Assembly: GCA_936450465.1 (NCBI GenBank)
Contig: OW388292.1
Location: 11,241,756-11,305,755 of the forward strand
Reading direction: 5' to 3'
Origin: Gibbula magus
Taxonomy: Eukaryota > Mollusca > Gastropoda > Trochida > Trochidae
DNA length: 64,000 nucleotides
Shown: piece after piece, positions 1 to 12,036 of the stretch
How the letters are laid out: each line of letters opens with the position of its first letter
Position numbering within the stretch: position 1 is the first letter of the stretch
Made by a program: the position numbers and the translations under genes
The notes under the pieces: generated by a model
What the model was told of the DNA's origin: nothing
Seen by the model: the letters and a program-made list of their open reading frames with translations, nothing else
Databases searched by the model: none

Positions 1-884
1 AATATCATTGTTTTGTAAATAAATTGATGCAAATATTAATTTGAAAGTGATATATAATACGGTTTTATACACATTCGCTTTGACAGCCGTCTAAATTCCC
101 AGCTTTCTTAGCTTTGACATGACTCCTTATTTTGAGAATTTCATTTGCCGTATTTAATATAAAACTAGTTTATCGATTGAGCTAATGACATAAATTCACT
201 TGTTTATAAATCTAAAACGATTAAATAAATATAACAAGAGATAAGTTATTGTTAACGAACTCGGAAGCGTATGCCTATATGTTCTCTCTTCAAACAGTAT
301 AGCGATAATCAAGTAGAGACTACGGTATTCTATGTTAACGTCGATCACGCAATTCACGTGTATTTGCAAACTCTTCCAAACACAGTGAAGACCCCCTTGT
401 CACACAAACCAATAACAGTCACTTCAAACTATGATCGTTTGTTAGAGAACTTTTTAAATAAAATTCCTGAAAATTAAATGTCTTCTGGATTAGGATTCTC
501 AATTTCATCTCATCGTATTAAATTCACTGTTCTATTAAACTTGAAATTCATACGTACGTTTTCATGACAAACATACTATCATACATTATTATCAATACAA
601 AACCTGTGTGTATGAAGTTCCATTATATTACTGAAAATATATTGGTTATCTTAAAGAAAATATCATCTTATCAGCTTGATCGTTACATTGCAGGATAAAA
701 ACATATCACAGTGCCAGAGACAAGGCGAGTTGATAGTTGATGTTCAAATTTGCAATTAGCTTTATGTGTAAGAAGTGGCATATACCTACACAGTAAATTG
801 TCCCTAACTATAAATAACTGTTATTTTTTTCTCTTCTATATAAATGTCAACTTTACCATGTGATTTGAGTTATGTGAAGTACAA
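1..884. other. AT-rich, no gene recognised
   Basis: Only short open frames such as 271-477 occur. None carries a recognisable motif or splice context. I see no repeat or RNA gene here. Confidence 0.5.
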
Positions 885-1075
885 TGGTGAAGTGGTTATC
901 GCGCTGGCCTCTCTGAGTTCGAATCCCGATGGAGACACCACAAGGTTGTGACCTGGTTCTCATACCATATTGTGACCTGGTTCTCTGGACATGACTCTCC
1001 TTCCAAATTATACTCAGTCCACCAAGCTGTTTGAATTGTTACCTGAAGATGGGCAGAAGGGACCTATATTGGCTT
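885..1075 (+). repeat. tRNA-derived SINE, degraded
   Basis: The stretch near 885-900 (TGGTGAAGTGGTTA) fits an RNA polymerase III A box and GAGTTCGAATCCC near 918-930 fits a B box, spaced as in a tRNA head. A tRNA-unrelated body follows, with a CTCAGTCCACCAAGCTGT core near 1014-1031 of the kind that recurs in molluscan SINEs. No poly-A or short-repeat tail is obvious, so the 3' end is approximate. Flanking target-site duplications were not found. A true tRNA gene is unlikely because acceptor-stem pairing is not visible. Confidence 0.6.
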
Positions 1076-1649
1076 AGTCAAAAGTCGATAGTATATGTAC
1101 AATTCATTAAGGCTAATAATACATATTATGCGCATTTACAATGTTCATGCATGGAAATAGCGCTATACCAATTGACTAGTATATGTACTTATCCTTTTGG
1201 TTGACAATAACCGAGCTAATAAAGTCTATACGAGCGCTTAAGACTTCAGTCATCGATGATTGGTTGAAATAAGTATGTGGGACTACTTTCTACGTACTGT
1301 CATAAATGATTACTACTTATGCAGATCATTAGCGTAAATCCACTATTGATTGTAAACACGGAGGTACGAGATTACCACTAAAACATTCATAATAATGAAA
1401 ATAATAATAATACTTTATTGCCTTTTCAGGAATTTGATTTACATCAACATAGCAACACAACTGGGATACAACAACATAATTTTTTTATTATTATTTACAT
1501 ATAACTTTAAGTATTTACATGTGTATTTAAAAGAGATATTGTGTTTGGAACAAATGATGTACGGGCATTTAAGTTTTCAAAACTGAAACTTTGTAGCGGC
1601 GGCCTGAATGGAGAACTGAACGAGACCCGTGCCAATTATGAAATGAAAA

Positions 1650-1985
1650 GGTAAAAATGCTTTAGCTTAATAAAAGAAAGAAAAAACGAGTTAACGTTGA
1701 AAGATCTGAGTTTGCGCATGAGATGAAGACGCTGCTGGCATTTTTATTTACAGCTTCAGTGTTAGACTCCAGTTAAACTTAGAGTCAATGAAAGTTCCTA
1801 GATACTTAAACTCAGACACACTCTCAACACGTTCACCTTTGACGTTCACTTGAAGCATGTCACTTGGGTTACTCCGAAAGTCAATTACTAGTTTTTTTGG
1901 TTTTGAAACATTTAAAAGTAAGTGGTTGTCATCGCACCAAGTTGTGAACTTATTAAATAATATCATCTATAAAACGTTCTTCAGA
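1650..1985 (-). pseudogene. Non-LTR retrotransposon reverse transcriptase fragment
   Basis: On the minus strand the frame at 1966-1748 encodes a typical C-terminal reverse-transcriptase stretch: WCDDNHLLLNVSKPKKLVIDF, then a hydrophilic linker and SEFKYLGTFID. In LINEs this lies shortly after the catalytic FADD/YADD box, which is absent here. After the stop at 1748 the homology continues in a shifted frame with KCQQRLHLMRKLRSFNV, another common LINE thumb motif, so at least one frameshift is present. No endonuclease or 3' tail is seen. It is a dead internal fragment, and the LINE clade cannot be fixed from so little sequence. Confidence 0.75.
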
Positions 1986-3391
1986 AAATCTGTCATTTAA
2001 TTTTACAACAATTTCGGCATTTCTGCAAACTTTATAGTCGGGCAGGTTGTAGGGCTTACACAGTCCATTTAATTAGGTAGGAGTTGACGCCCATACGTCC
2101 ATACTTACACTCCCGATTTAGATAATGCTTTAGTAAATATTGTCATAATAAGCAAATATGTATGATTTGTTTCCCGAAATACTGACCATCTTACTATGAT
2201 TAGGGTATAATTGTTTTCGAATTACTTGAAAAGCGCATGGTGGAAGTGTTTTTGTATGTTTTTGAGAAATATTACAAATCTTGCTTGAAGCTTTTTTAGC
2301 ATGGATATCAGTGGCGGATTCAAGGGGGAGGGGGGGGGGTCACTTCTCGAAAAGTGGGAGGAGGAGATCACGTTTGAGGTCCATCTAATTGACAAGCTGA
2401 GGGAGCTTACTTTGTTCGTACTGAGTGAACCGTCACCGTGCACTTCCTAAATAACGACCTTTTAAAAACCTATCAGCGAAGGTCCCGTGGCGCTTGTTAA
2501 GTCCGTTAGGGGGTATATATTTGTCAACTCTTAGATCATGAAACACTCAAACACGAACACGAATATGTAATTTACGAATCTACAACTTTGAGAACTTTTA
2601 TTAGCCCCCTGGGACACTTGAAAGTCTAACTTAAAGTACTTTTTAACTTTGACCTATTTGAACATTCGTTCCATGTACATAAAGGATCTGAAACGTTCAC
2701 TTTATTGTATTTATTGTCTTCAGTCTGGTGTGCTGTGCACCAATTTAGTTTCTCTTCACTTGAATAAGACAACTAAAGAGGTTATTTAAATTTACTGTCG
2801 TAAACAATGATGAATGTGTCTACTTCAGATTCATCAATTTCAATAAGCAGTTTTATTCATGGATTTAATCGCCTGTAAAATAGGACCTGTTGTGACATTA
2901 GTCTCGTTGTGTGTTTATTATCATTATAAATATAAATTTCACCGAGGCATACACTTGTTAACATTCATTACTGTGAATGCCATAAGAATATCTAAGTTTG
3001 TGTCCCGATATCCTCCTTGTCAAGAAACAACGCTATGGAAGATTCCAGCAGTCTCATATCGCATTATTTACGCCGCAGGCGATCACGTAATATCATGATT
3101 AAATAACTGAAAATTTGTTTACTTGCTATTTATCAACTTGGCTTGACACTTAATATGTACATTTGTACATGTACTTTGAGGGGTGTTTATTACGTAGCAT
3201 GAGGCCGTGATATAAATCTAAAAGACGAGATCAAAGAAGAGTGTCCGTGGACGAAATCAATGTTATACTGCAAATAAATTCTTACTTTATCATCAGGTGG
3301 TATGCATGTTTCTTTTATAAAATATGTAATTTCGAGTGATCGGAAAGTGACATAAGCCTGAAATCATAAACGACATGTATGAATCAAATAC
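1986..3391. other. No gene recognised
   Basis: Several short frames (2222-2443 minus, 2859-3098 plus) have no motif and biased, repeat-like composition. There is a G-rich run near 2325-2340. Nothing further is supported. Confidence 0.45.
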
Positions 3392-3462
3392 ATATAAGGC
3401 TCTCCGGCTTATCTTTGGAAATCCGATCGAGTCCGAAGTTTGTCGCGACAATAAAAGGGAAT

Positions 3463-3572
3463 TTTTCCAATGGAATTTTTTTTCCAATGGAATTTTTTTT
3501 CCCTATGGAATTTTTCCAATGGAAATTTGTTTTCCAATGGAATTTTTCAAATGGAATTTTTTTTTCCAATGT
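3463..3572 (+). repeat. Short tandem block, unit near CCAATGGAATTTTT
   Basis: About six imperfect units of 15-20 bases follow the outer end of the left arm. Their reverse complement (TTCCATTGGAAAAA units) sits at the mirror position, 11776-11860, in the right arm. The unit contains the small palindrome TTCCATTGGAA. It lies in the same order in both arms, so it is part of the element. Confidence 0.8.
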
Positions 3573-3679
3573 GGAAAAGGGTGGTGGGATTAGTCATTGA
3601 AGACAGTTTTCATAATAATGAATTTATGAAATATTATAATTCTATTTTTTTTTAATTTGGTGAAGTTTTCAATGAAATG

Positions 3680-4945
3680 TTGATTTTAATAACATATCTT
3701 GAGTTAGATGAAATATTGATTTTGGAAAAAATATAATGTTTGTGAAATGTTGACTTTTGAAATATTTATTGACTTTGGTGGAAGTTTTACTTTGATAAAA
3801 TATTGAATTTGATAACATTTTGACTTTTAAAATATTTTTTGAGTTATGTGAAATGTTGACTTTTGAAATATTTATTGACTTTTGTGAAAGTTTTACTTCA
3901 ATAAAATGTAGAGTTTGTAAAAGATATTTTGAATCTAGTGAAATGTTGACTTTGATCAAGTATTTATTTGGTGAAATGTTGACGTTGAAAATATTCATTG
4001 ACTTTTGTGAAAGTTTAATTTAAATAAAATGTTGACTTTTGAATTTAGTGAAATGTTGACTTTGATCACATATTGACTTTGATGAAATGATGACTTTGAA
4101 AATATTTATTGACTTTTACGAAAGTTTAAATTATTTAAAATGTTGACTTTGGTGTCATGTTGCTTTTGAAAAAGATATTTTGCATTAAGTGAAATATTGA
4201 CGTTGATGAGGTATTGACTTTGATGAAATGTTGACTTTGGAAATAATTATTGACTTTTGTGAAAGTTTAACTTAAATAAAATGTTGACTTTGAAAAAGAT
4301 TTTTTTGAATTTAGCGAAATGTTGACTTTGATCACATATTTATTTGGTGAAATGTTGACTTTGAAAATATTTATTGACTTTTGTGAAAGTTTATTTTAAA
4401 TAAAATGTTGACTTTGATAAAGATATTTTGCATTAAGTGATATATTGACTTTGATCAAGTATTGACTTTAATGAATTGTTGACTTTGAAAAAGATATTTT
4501 GCATTAAGTGAAATATTGACTTTGATCAGGTATTGACATTGATGAAATGTTGACTTTGGAAATAATGATTGACTTTTGTGAAAGTTTAATCTAAATAAAA
4601 TGTTGACTTTGATAAAGATTTTTTTGAATTTAGCGAAATGTTGACTTTGATCAAGTATTGCATTTAATGAATTGTTGACTTTGAAAAAGATATTTTGCAT
4701 TAAGTGAAATATTGACTTTGATCAGGTATTGACATTGATGAAATGTTGACTTTGGAAATAATTATTGACTTTTGTGAAAGTTTAACTGAAATAAAAGGTT
4801 GACTTTGAAAAAGATTTTTTGAATTTAGTGAAATGTTGACTTTGATCACATTTTGACTTTGGTGAAATGATGACTTTGAAAATATTTATTGACTTTTGTG
4901 AAAGTTTAACTCAAATGCAATATTGACTTTGAAAAGTGTCATTCC
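3680..4945 (+). repeat. Array of TTGAC-containing repeats in the left arm
   Basis: Dozens of imperfect units built on GAAATGTTGACTTTGAT are arranged in a higher-order pattern. The marker TTATTGACTTTTGTGAAAG recurs nine times with spacing of about 110-135 bases, and about 195 twice. The strand is G/T-rich and every unit keeps the same orientation. The mirror-image array is at about 10690-11760. No protein is expected; apparent frames are periodic artefacts. Confidence 0.85.
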
Positions 4946-6217
4946 CCTTAAACATATAGAGATTATAGATATGTAGTATTTTAAAAAAAAAAGACTTTTC
5001 AACAATATACTCTCCTATAAAATATTCACCTTTGCGAAATGTTGACATCATCATTTGACTATGCTTTGCCCTAATTACATCCGTCACCATGACTGATTAT
5101 TTATACACACCTGATTGAAGGTTACATATATATAACGATAGAACCATTGCAATTTGATCGTGCAACTGTGGTTAAAGTGATATATCAGACTTGTGTATTG
5201 ACTCTCAGAATACCCTACTGCGTCCCTCTCGATATTACGTAACATGTATATTCGATCAACTCATTAAGGTCAACAGGTAGTTAATTACCGGTTCAACGCC
5301 ACTGAACCAGCAGTTAAATTTATCTGCGATCAGATGACATTCTCGACCATGAACTAATAGCGCTTGGTAAAGGTATTGAGAATGTTTAGGTGGAACCTAA
5401 CACACGTAAATATTGTAACTTTAACATATATTCAGATAATGAATTTCTTTTGTTTTTGTTACAGGCGAACAGTTATAATATGCATATTATCCATGTAGTT
5501 TTTGCTGACTTTTAAGAGATTGACTTTGGTGACTGGAAATTATTTATTAGCTTATAGCCTAATAAGGTAAAAATGATTCTAAATCCCTGTGTGTGACGTC
5601 TTGGCTTTTCTAAAAGGTTTAACACTTTCATTTGGACATTAAAGGCTGATTCTTTCAAATATGTCCAAACCCATGTATATCACAACTAAGCTGATGTTGG
5701 TGCATTCTATGTGTGACACAAAATATTTTCATTGCTTTTCAAACTAGTGATTGACCTTTCATGTGTATCATATGCATACTGAAATATTGAATAAACATCG
5801 CATTACATTCGATATAAACATATTCCAAGAAAAACATGGAGTGATTGTGACAAAGGGAGTAACGAATATTTAATTTAAAGCGATAATATAATGATTTTAA
5901 CAGTATTTAAGTGTGCTGTGTATTAGAAAGTCCCAGGTCTTACATAATGTGCATGAAGCAGAGAACGTCTCCCCGTCAGTGGTCATGGGAATTAGCGTGT
6001 TGATGTAATTACAGGTAGCGGGAATGACCATTAACTAATTATCATGTACCGACCCTCACTTAATTGTTTGTGTATCTCCTGCCAGACTATTAGGGGTGGC
6101 CAAAATGCCGACACGTTCAAATGTTCTTATAGATCTAATGCACAAGTATTATATAACATGTGATCCTAGAAAGGCAGTAATGAAACTTCAATTATCATGT
6201 ACTGTAACAGATTGTGA

Positions 6218-9200
6218 ATTGCAAACGCTCAGTCAGTCGATTATCGTATCTATGTATATTGGAACTCATATATTTTTATCTTATTGTGTTCTGTATAAAT
6301 GAAGACATAAACACATACATTCGCTGTTGGAAAAAGGCATTTAGTAGCTCCACATTTAAGGTTGTGATGTATGATGTCATTAAAACCGATGCCGTTGAAA
6401 TCTGGTCAATTTAAACATAAAACACAGAATTGATATAATAAATAGAATATCTGTAAATTCTTGACACATATCATGTTCATCTCATCTCGTGAGGTGGAAG
6501 AGTAATATATTGTCATTTGCGCCGTCGCTGCATGCGCCAATATAAACTTGTACTTCACTCGATGAGATAATCCGGGTATAAATCAAGAAAAACAGATAGA
6601 CAAGAAAGACATATATCATCTATATATTTATATTTATATTTAATTGTATTGTGCTGTATATCACGAGGTCATCGATAGACGCATAGGATTTTCTTTCCCA
6701 GAGATCGACCACATTTTCTATTCGTTTGATTTATGTAAAACATTAACAATTTAACTGTAAAAAAACATTGATTAAACATCGTATTTATCATAAAATATTT
6801 CTTGCCGTCACAAATCATAAGCATAAGCATAAGCCATTTTAGTTTGTTGTACATTTAAATAGATCTCATATATATATGAATATTCAAAATAAAGTACACC
6901 TATTGTATAATGTAAGAATCGACGGAATTCTTAATTATCATTTTCTATAAACATGAAGACACATAATGGAAATGGGAGAGTTATGGGACATGGATTTTGA
7001 TGTCTCGGTAATGTATAATAAATGTATGTATGATAACTTGATAAGATACGTGCTTTCAAATCATTGATTACAATATGAATACGAAATACAAACGTGTAGA
7101 ATGCAATGTTTATGTAACTGCATGAATATTTAGATATTATGACACTTCGAACAACCATAAACACTATTTGAAACGTAATATTTGTTGTTAACCGTTAAAT
7201 GTAATAAACAAAGTCATGATATCGGTACCTGTCTATCTATAATAATTTGAATTTCAAACTGTCTTGTGAAAAACATTTTAAACTATTTCCGTGCTGTAGT
7301 AACACTTATATTTAGCAACATTGTCAACACTAAAAAAAAAAGAACACATGTAAATTATTCATTAAGTTCTCAAACAAAATTTGAAATCAACCAGTGTGTA
7401 TACAGTACAGTATTGTAGTATCTAATTACCATCACTAGTCATCCTGTGAGGAGCCAAGTCGCGCTCTTAACGCGTTAAATAGAATATGCAAGTCTGGATA
7501 TACTGGGATATGTGTGTATTGCAAGGGGGCAGTCTGTGCGGGTATTACCATAAACCAATCTAAAATACGTACGAATGTGTATTGTCGCCAATACTGTTAT
7601 TTCAATCTGAGCACCGTGACACATGTTGAGTTGACTCAGAGATACACACAAGTTGTCACTGGGATGTTCAGGAGATACGGTTCACTGACTTGATGGATAG
7701 ACGCTAAAGAATTGGGATTTAAGAAAAAGTGGTATATTCATTTTGGATTTCACTTGAATGCAAACCAGAGAGTATTTTGTGGAAACGTCTGTTCAAAAAA
7801 TTACTACATATCAACTTCGTCGTAAAACAAAACTATGTTAGTATTTCAATTATCATATGTTATTTTGATCATATATTGTTTTTAGAATGTGTGCTTTTAT
7901 GCGTATGTTTTTTGTAAGAGAGAATGAATTTGATAGTATGGGAAGTGTACGAGAGTAAATATGATTATTTTTTATGCGATGTTTGAATGGGAACATGTGT
8001 TGGGATAATAATCAACTATCTACTATAATCTCAATATATGTTTTAAGGGGAAGGACACTTGTGAAATGGCTATTCATTAATAATACCCGTCAAAATCGTA
8101 AGATGTCTTAAAAGAACAGTGTATCGTATTGAGAGAGCGGCCGAAATTGTAAACTGATCAAATGGTTACGAAAATGTTTAATGTACACTTTGCATGCATC
8201 CCGTCACTGCTGTCAATAATCTTACAGTGAGTGGGTCATCCTAAGATCAAAATTGGAGACTAGTTTCAAGAGTTCGAATTAATTAAACTGTACTGTAAAC
8301 GGTACTGGCGAATTTGATAACGCAACAAATAAAGACATTCTGAATTCATTACATCACTACATTTCTAAAAGTACACTGATTATTGATACAAAACGAATAA
8401 TAAACATATAAGATTAGTGAGCATAATACTGGCGAACTAATCGATTGATCAAACGAGGCAAAGCAGTATTTCGACGCTAAGGACAACTGAGCACTGCCAT
8501 AAATACATGAAAGTATATACGTATGTATTGTTTTAGTTATTCAATGGATAAAAATACTTCACATCGAATCAAACAAGACTTAGTGAGGTAAAAAATGAAC
8601 TGTTTCATTTCCGTAATGGATAACAACCTCGTGCTTTTTGTTCACTCATTCATTTAATAAAGGGCTTCTGACTCTATTGGAGTTCTCTGCTCACTCAGGA
8701 GCTAGGTCAGAGGCGTAGTACCGGTACCTAATTACCTGTCGGCCTAAACGAGTTGAGACTACTGTGATGGGTTAGTTGATCGAATACACATGTTACGTAA
8801 TACTTAGACAACCTCGTTTACAGACAGGATGTTCTGATAGCTAGGAAGTCTGGTATATCATATATCTGTAACCTGCAATCAGTTGTGTATAAATCATCAG
8901 TATTGGTGACTGGTGTATTGTGGGCAATAGCGTAGTCAAATGATCTAACACTTACTGTCTGAAACGCGCTCCTTTAGCCAGACATTTGTGTTTTCAAAAT
9001 GTCATTAAATTCCAACTTCAACAACGCCAACAAATATTTCAAAGTCAACATGTCACCAAAGTCAATCTTTTGATAGTCAACAATTCAGTAAACTCAAAAT
9101 ATCTTCGCAAGGTCAATATGTCACCAAAGTAAACATATCATTAAAGATAAACTTTTACGAAAGTCATTCAATATTTCCAAAGTCAACATGTCATCAAACT

Positions 9201-9232
9201 CGGGATATCTTTTCAACGTCAAGATGTCACTA
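6218..9232. other. Loop of the fold-back element
   Basis: About 3 kb separates the arms. No frame with a recognisable domain occurs. It contains pieces of arm sequence in the same orientation as the right arm: 7781-7815 plus 8030-8065 match 10608-10672, split by about 215 extra bases, and 8720-9232 match about 10245-10700. The rest is AT-rich and unassigned. Confidence 0.6.
8720..9232 (-). repeat. Third, partial copy of the arm
   Basis: It includes the same landmarks as 10245-10700: GTTGATCGAATA then ACATGTTACGTAATAC, a GTGTGTATAAAT block, TAGTCAAATGA-CTAACAC, and the first units of the TTGAC array in reverse complement (AAAGTCAACATGTCACCAAA). It abuts the inner end of the right arm at about 9232. 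This suggests slippage or recombination within an existing element. Confidence 0.65.
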
Positions 9233-12036
9233 AACAATCTGTTACAGTACATGATAATGGAAGTTTCATTACTGCCTCTCTAAGATCACATGTTATATAA
9301 TACTTGTGCATTTGATATATGAGAACATTTGAACGTGTCGGAATGTTGGTTACCCCTAATATTCTTGTAGGAGATACACAAACAATTAAGTAAGGGTCGG
9401 TAAATGATAATTAGTTAATGGTCATTCCCGCTACCTGTAATTACATCAACATGGCTACTGACGGGGAGACGTTCTCTGCTTCATGCACATTATGTAAGAC
9501 CTGGGACTTTCTAATACACAGCACACTCAAATACTGTTAAAATCATTATATTATCGCTTTAGATTAAATATTCGTTACTTCCTTTGTCACAATCACTCCA
9601 TGTTTTTCTTGGAATATGTTTATATCGAATGTAATGCGATGTTTATTCAATATTTCAGTATGCATATGATACACATGAGAGGTCAATCACTAGTTAATAA
9701 CCGTCAAAGCGATGAAAATATTTTGGGTCTCACATAGAATGCACCACCGTCAGCTTAGTTGTAATATCCATGGGTTTGGACATATTTGAAAGAATCAGCC
9801 TTTGATGTCCAATTGAAAGTGTTAAATCTTTCCGAAAAGTCATGACGTCACATATAGGGATTTAGAATCATATTTACCTTATTAGGCTATAAGCTAATAA
9901 ATAGTTTCAAGTCACCAAAGTCAATCTCTTAAAAGTCAGCAAATCCTACATGGATAATATTACGCATATTATAACTATTCGCCTGTAACAATAAACAAAA
10001 TAATTCATTATCTGATATGTTAAGGTTACATAACTTACGTTTGTTAAGTCCCACCTAAACATTCTCAATACCTTAACCAAGCGCTATTAGTTCATGGTCG
10101 AAAATGTCATCTGATCGCAGATAAATTTGCAGTGTAATGCACACAGATCGGAAACAAATAAGTGCTCATGTGGTCACTCTATTGAAGTCTGACTACATTT
10201 GTGTTCTTGTAACACCTAGCTGCTGGATCAATGCTGTTGAACCGGTAATTACTTACCTGTTGGCCTTAATGAGTTGATCGAATATACATGTTACGTAATA
10301 CCGAGAGGGACGCCGTAGGGTATTCTGAGAGTCAATACACAAGTCTGATATATCCCTTAAACCTCATTTGCATGATTAAATTGCAATTGTTATATCGTTA
10401 TATATATGTATCCTGCAATCAGGTGTGTATAAATAATCAGTCATGGCCTAGTCAAATGACCTAACACATACTGTCTGAAACATCCACCTTTAGCCAGACA
10501 TTAGTGTTCAACTTAAAAAAAGTCATTAGATAGAAACCTTATCAACGCAATTAATATTTCAAGAGTCAACATTTCGCAAAGGTGAATATTTGATAGGAGA
10601 ATATATTGTGAAACGTCTTATTAAAAAAATACTACATATCTATAATCTCAATATATGTTTTAGGGGAAGGACACTTGATAATTTTCTTTTTCAAAGTCAA
10701 CTTTTTATTTCAGTTAGACTTTCACAAAAGTCAATAAATATTTCCAAAGTCAACATTTCATCAAAGTCAATATGTGACCAAAGTCAATATTTCACTAAAT
10801 TCTAAATATCTTTTTCAAAACCAATATTTTATATAAGTTAAACTTTCGCTAAAGTCAATAAAAAAAATTGAAAGTCAACATTTCATCAAAGTCAATATTT
10901 CACTTAATTCAAAATATCTTTTTCAAAGTTTACATTTTATTTAAGTTAAACTTTCACAAAAGTCAATAAATATTTTCAAAGTCATCATTTCACCAAAGTG
11001 AATGTGTGATCAAAGTCAACATTTCGCTAAATTCAAAAAATCTTTTTCAAAGTCAACCTTTTATTTAAGTTAAACTTTCACAAAAGTCAATAATTATTTC
11101 CAAAGTCAACAATTCATTAAAGTCATTACTTGATCAAAGTCAATATTTCACTAAATGCAAAATATCTTTATCAAAGTCAACATTTTATTTAAATTAAACT
11201 TTCACAAAAGTCAATAAATATTTTCAAAGTCAACATTTCACCAAATAAATACTTGATCAAAGTCAACATTTCGCTAAATTCAAATAAATCTTCTTCAAAG
11301 TCAACATTTTATTTAAGTTAAACTTTCACAAAAGTCAATAATTATTTCCAAAGTCAACATTTCATCAAAGTCAATACCTGATCAAAGTCAATATTTCACT
11401 TAATGCAAAATATCTTTTTCAAAAGCAACATGTCACCAAATTCAACATTTTATGTAATTTAAACTTTTGTAAAAGTCCATAAATATTTTCAAAGTCATCA
11501 TTTCACCAAAGTCAATATGTGATCAAAGTCAACATTTCACTAAATTCAAAATATCTTTTACAAACTCTACATTTTATTAAAGTAAAACTTTCACAAAAGT
11601 CAATAAATATTTCAAAAGTCAACATTTCACTAAATTCAAAAAAATCTTGTTCAAAGTCAACAAATTATTTAAATTAAACTTTCACAAAAGTCAATGAATA
11701 TTTTCAATGTCAACAATTCACATAACTCAAAAAATATTTTAAAAGTCAAAATGTCATCAAATTCAATATTTTGGAAAAAAGAATTCCATTGGAAAAATCC
11801 ATTGGAAAAAAAAATTCCATTGGAAAAATCCATTGGAAAAAAAAATTCCATTGGAATTTTGTTTCAAAAATTGAATAAAATAATTTTAACCTGAAAATTT
11901 TCAGAGAACTCATGCAGGGCATTTAAATAATGAAATTTGATTGTAAAAAAATGTTAGTCGCGACACTTTTATTGTCGCGACAAACTTCGGACTCGACCGG
12001 ATTTCCAAAGATAAGCCGGAGAGCGTTATATAAATG
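9233..12036 (-). repeat. Right arm of the fold-back element
   Basis: Reverse complement of 3392-6217, with its TTGAC array at about 10690-11760 (units such as AAAGTCAACATTTCACCAAA) and the TTCCATTGGAA block at 11776-11860. The outer end carries GTCGCGACACTTTTATTGTC, where the left arm keeps only a single GTCGCGAC. The outer edge at 12022-12036 mirrors 3392-3406 with one or two mismatches. Confidence 0.8.

Larger units (their letters stand above)
3392..6217 (+). repeat. Left arm of the fold-back element
   Basis: This matches the reverse complement of 9233-12036. Easily checked blocks are 5940-6060 (GTCCCAGGTCTTACATAATG on this strand) against 9420-9515, 5455-5600 against 9840-9990, and 5195-5290 against 10250-10340. 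The right arm carries about 80 extra bases near 10140-10230. Divergence looks moderate, so the arms are not a recent perfect copy. Frames inside (for example 6096-6302) are repeat-encoded shadows. Confidence 0.8.
3392..12036. mobile_element. Giant fold-back element with 2.8-kb inverted arms
   Basis: Sequence starting at 3392 (GGCTCTCCGGCTTATC, GGAAATCC, GTCGCGACAATAAAAG) is repeated in reverse complement ending near 12036. The inverted match then continues inward with gaps: short A/T-rich blocks built on CCAATGGAATTTTT, the long TTGAC array, and unique arm sequence, up to about 6217 on the left and 9233 on the right. Long terminal inverted repeats with internal tandem repeats are the hallmark of Foldback/Galileo-type elements. 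No transposase frame was found in arms or loop, so it would be nonautonomous. Target-site duplications are not clear. It could alternatively be a host palindromic duplication, but the sharp matching outer ends favour a mobile element. Confidence 0.75.

Noticed and set aside
3375..3655. Overlapping frames in three phases rich in F, N, W and G
   Set aside because: They are translations of the CCAATGGAATTTTT tandem block; all phases stay open because of the repeat.
3669..4700. Minus-strand frames with repeated KVNISLNSK-like segments
   Set aside because: Periodic translation of the TTGAC array in the fold-back arm, not a gene.
3680..4945. CRISPR-like array
   Set aside because: Units are not identical, spacers are not unique or of constant length, and the context is eukaryotic.
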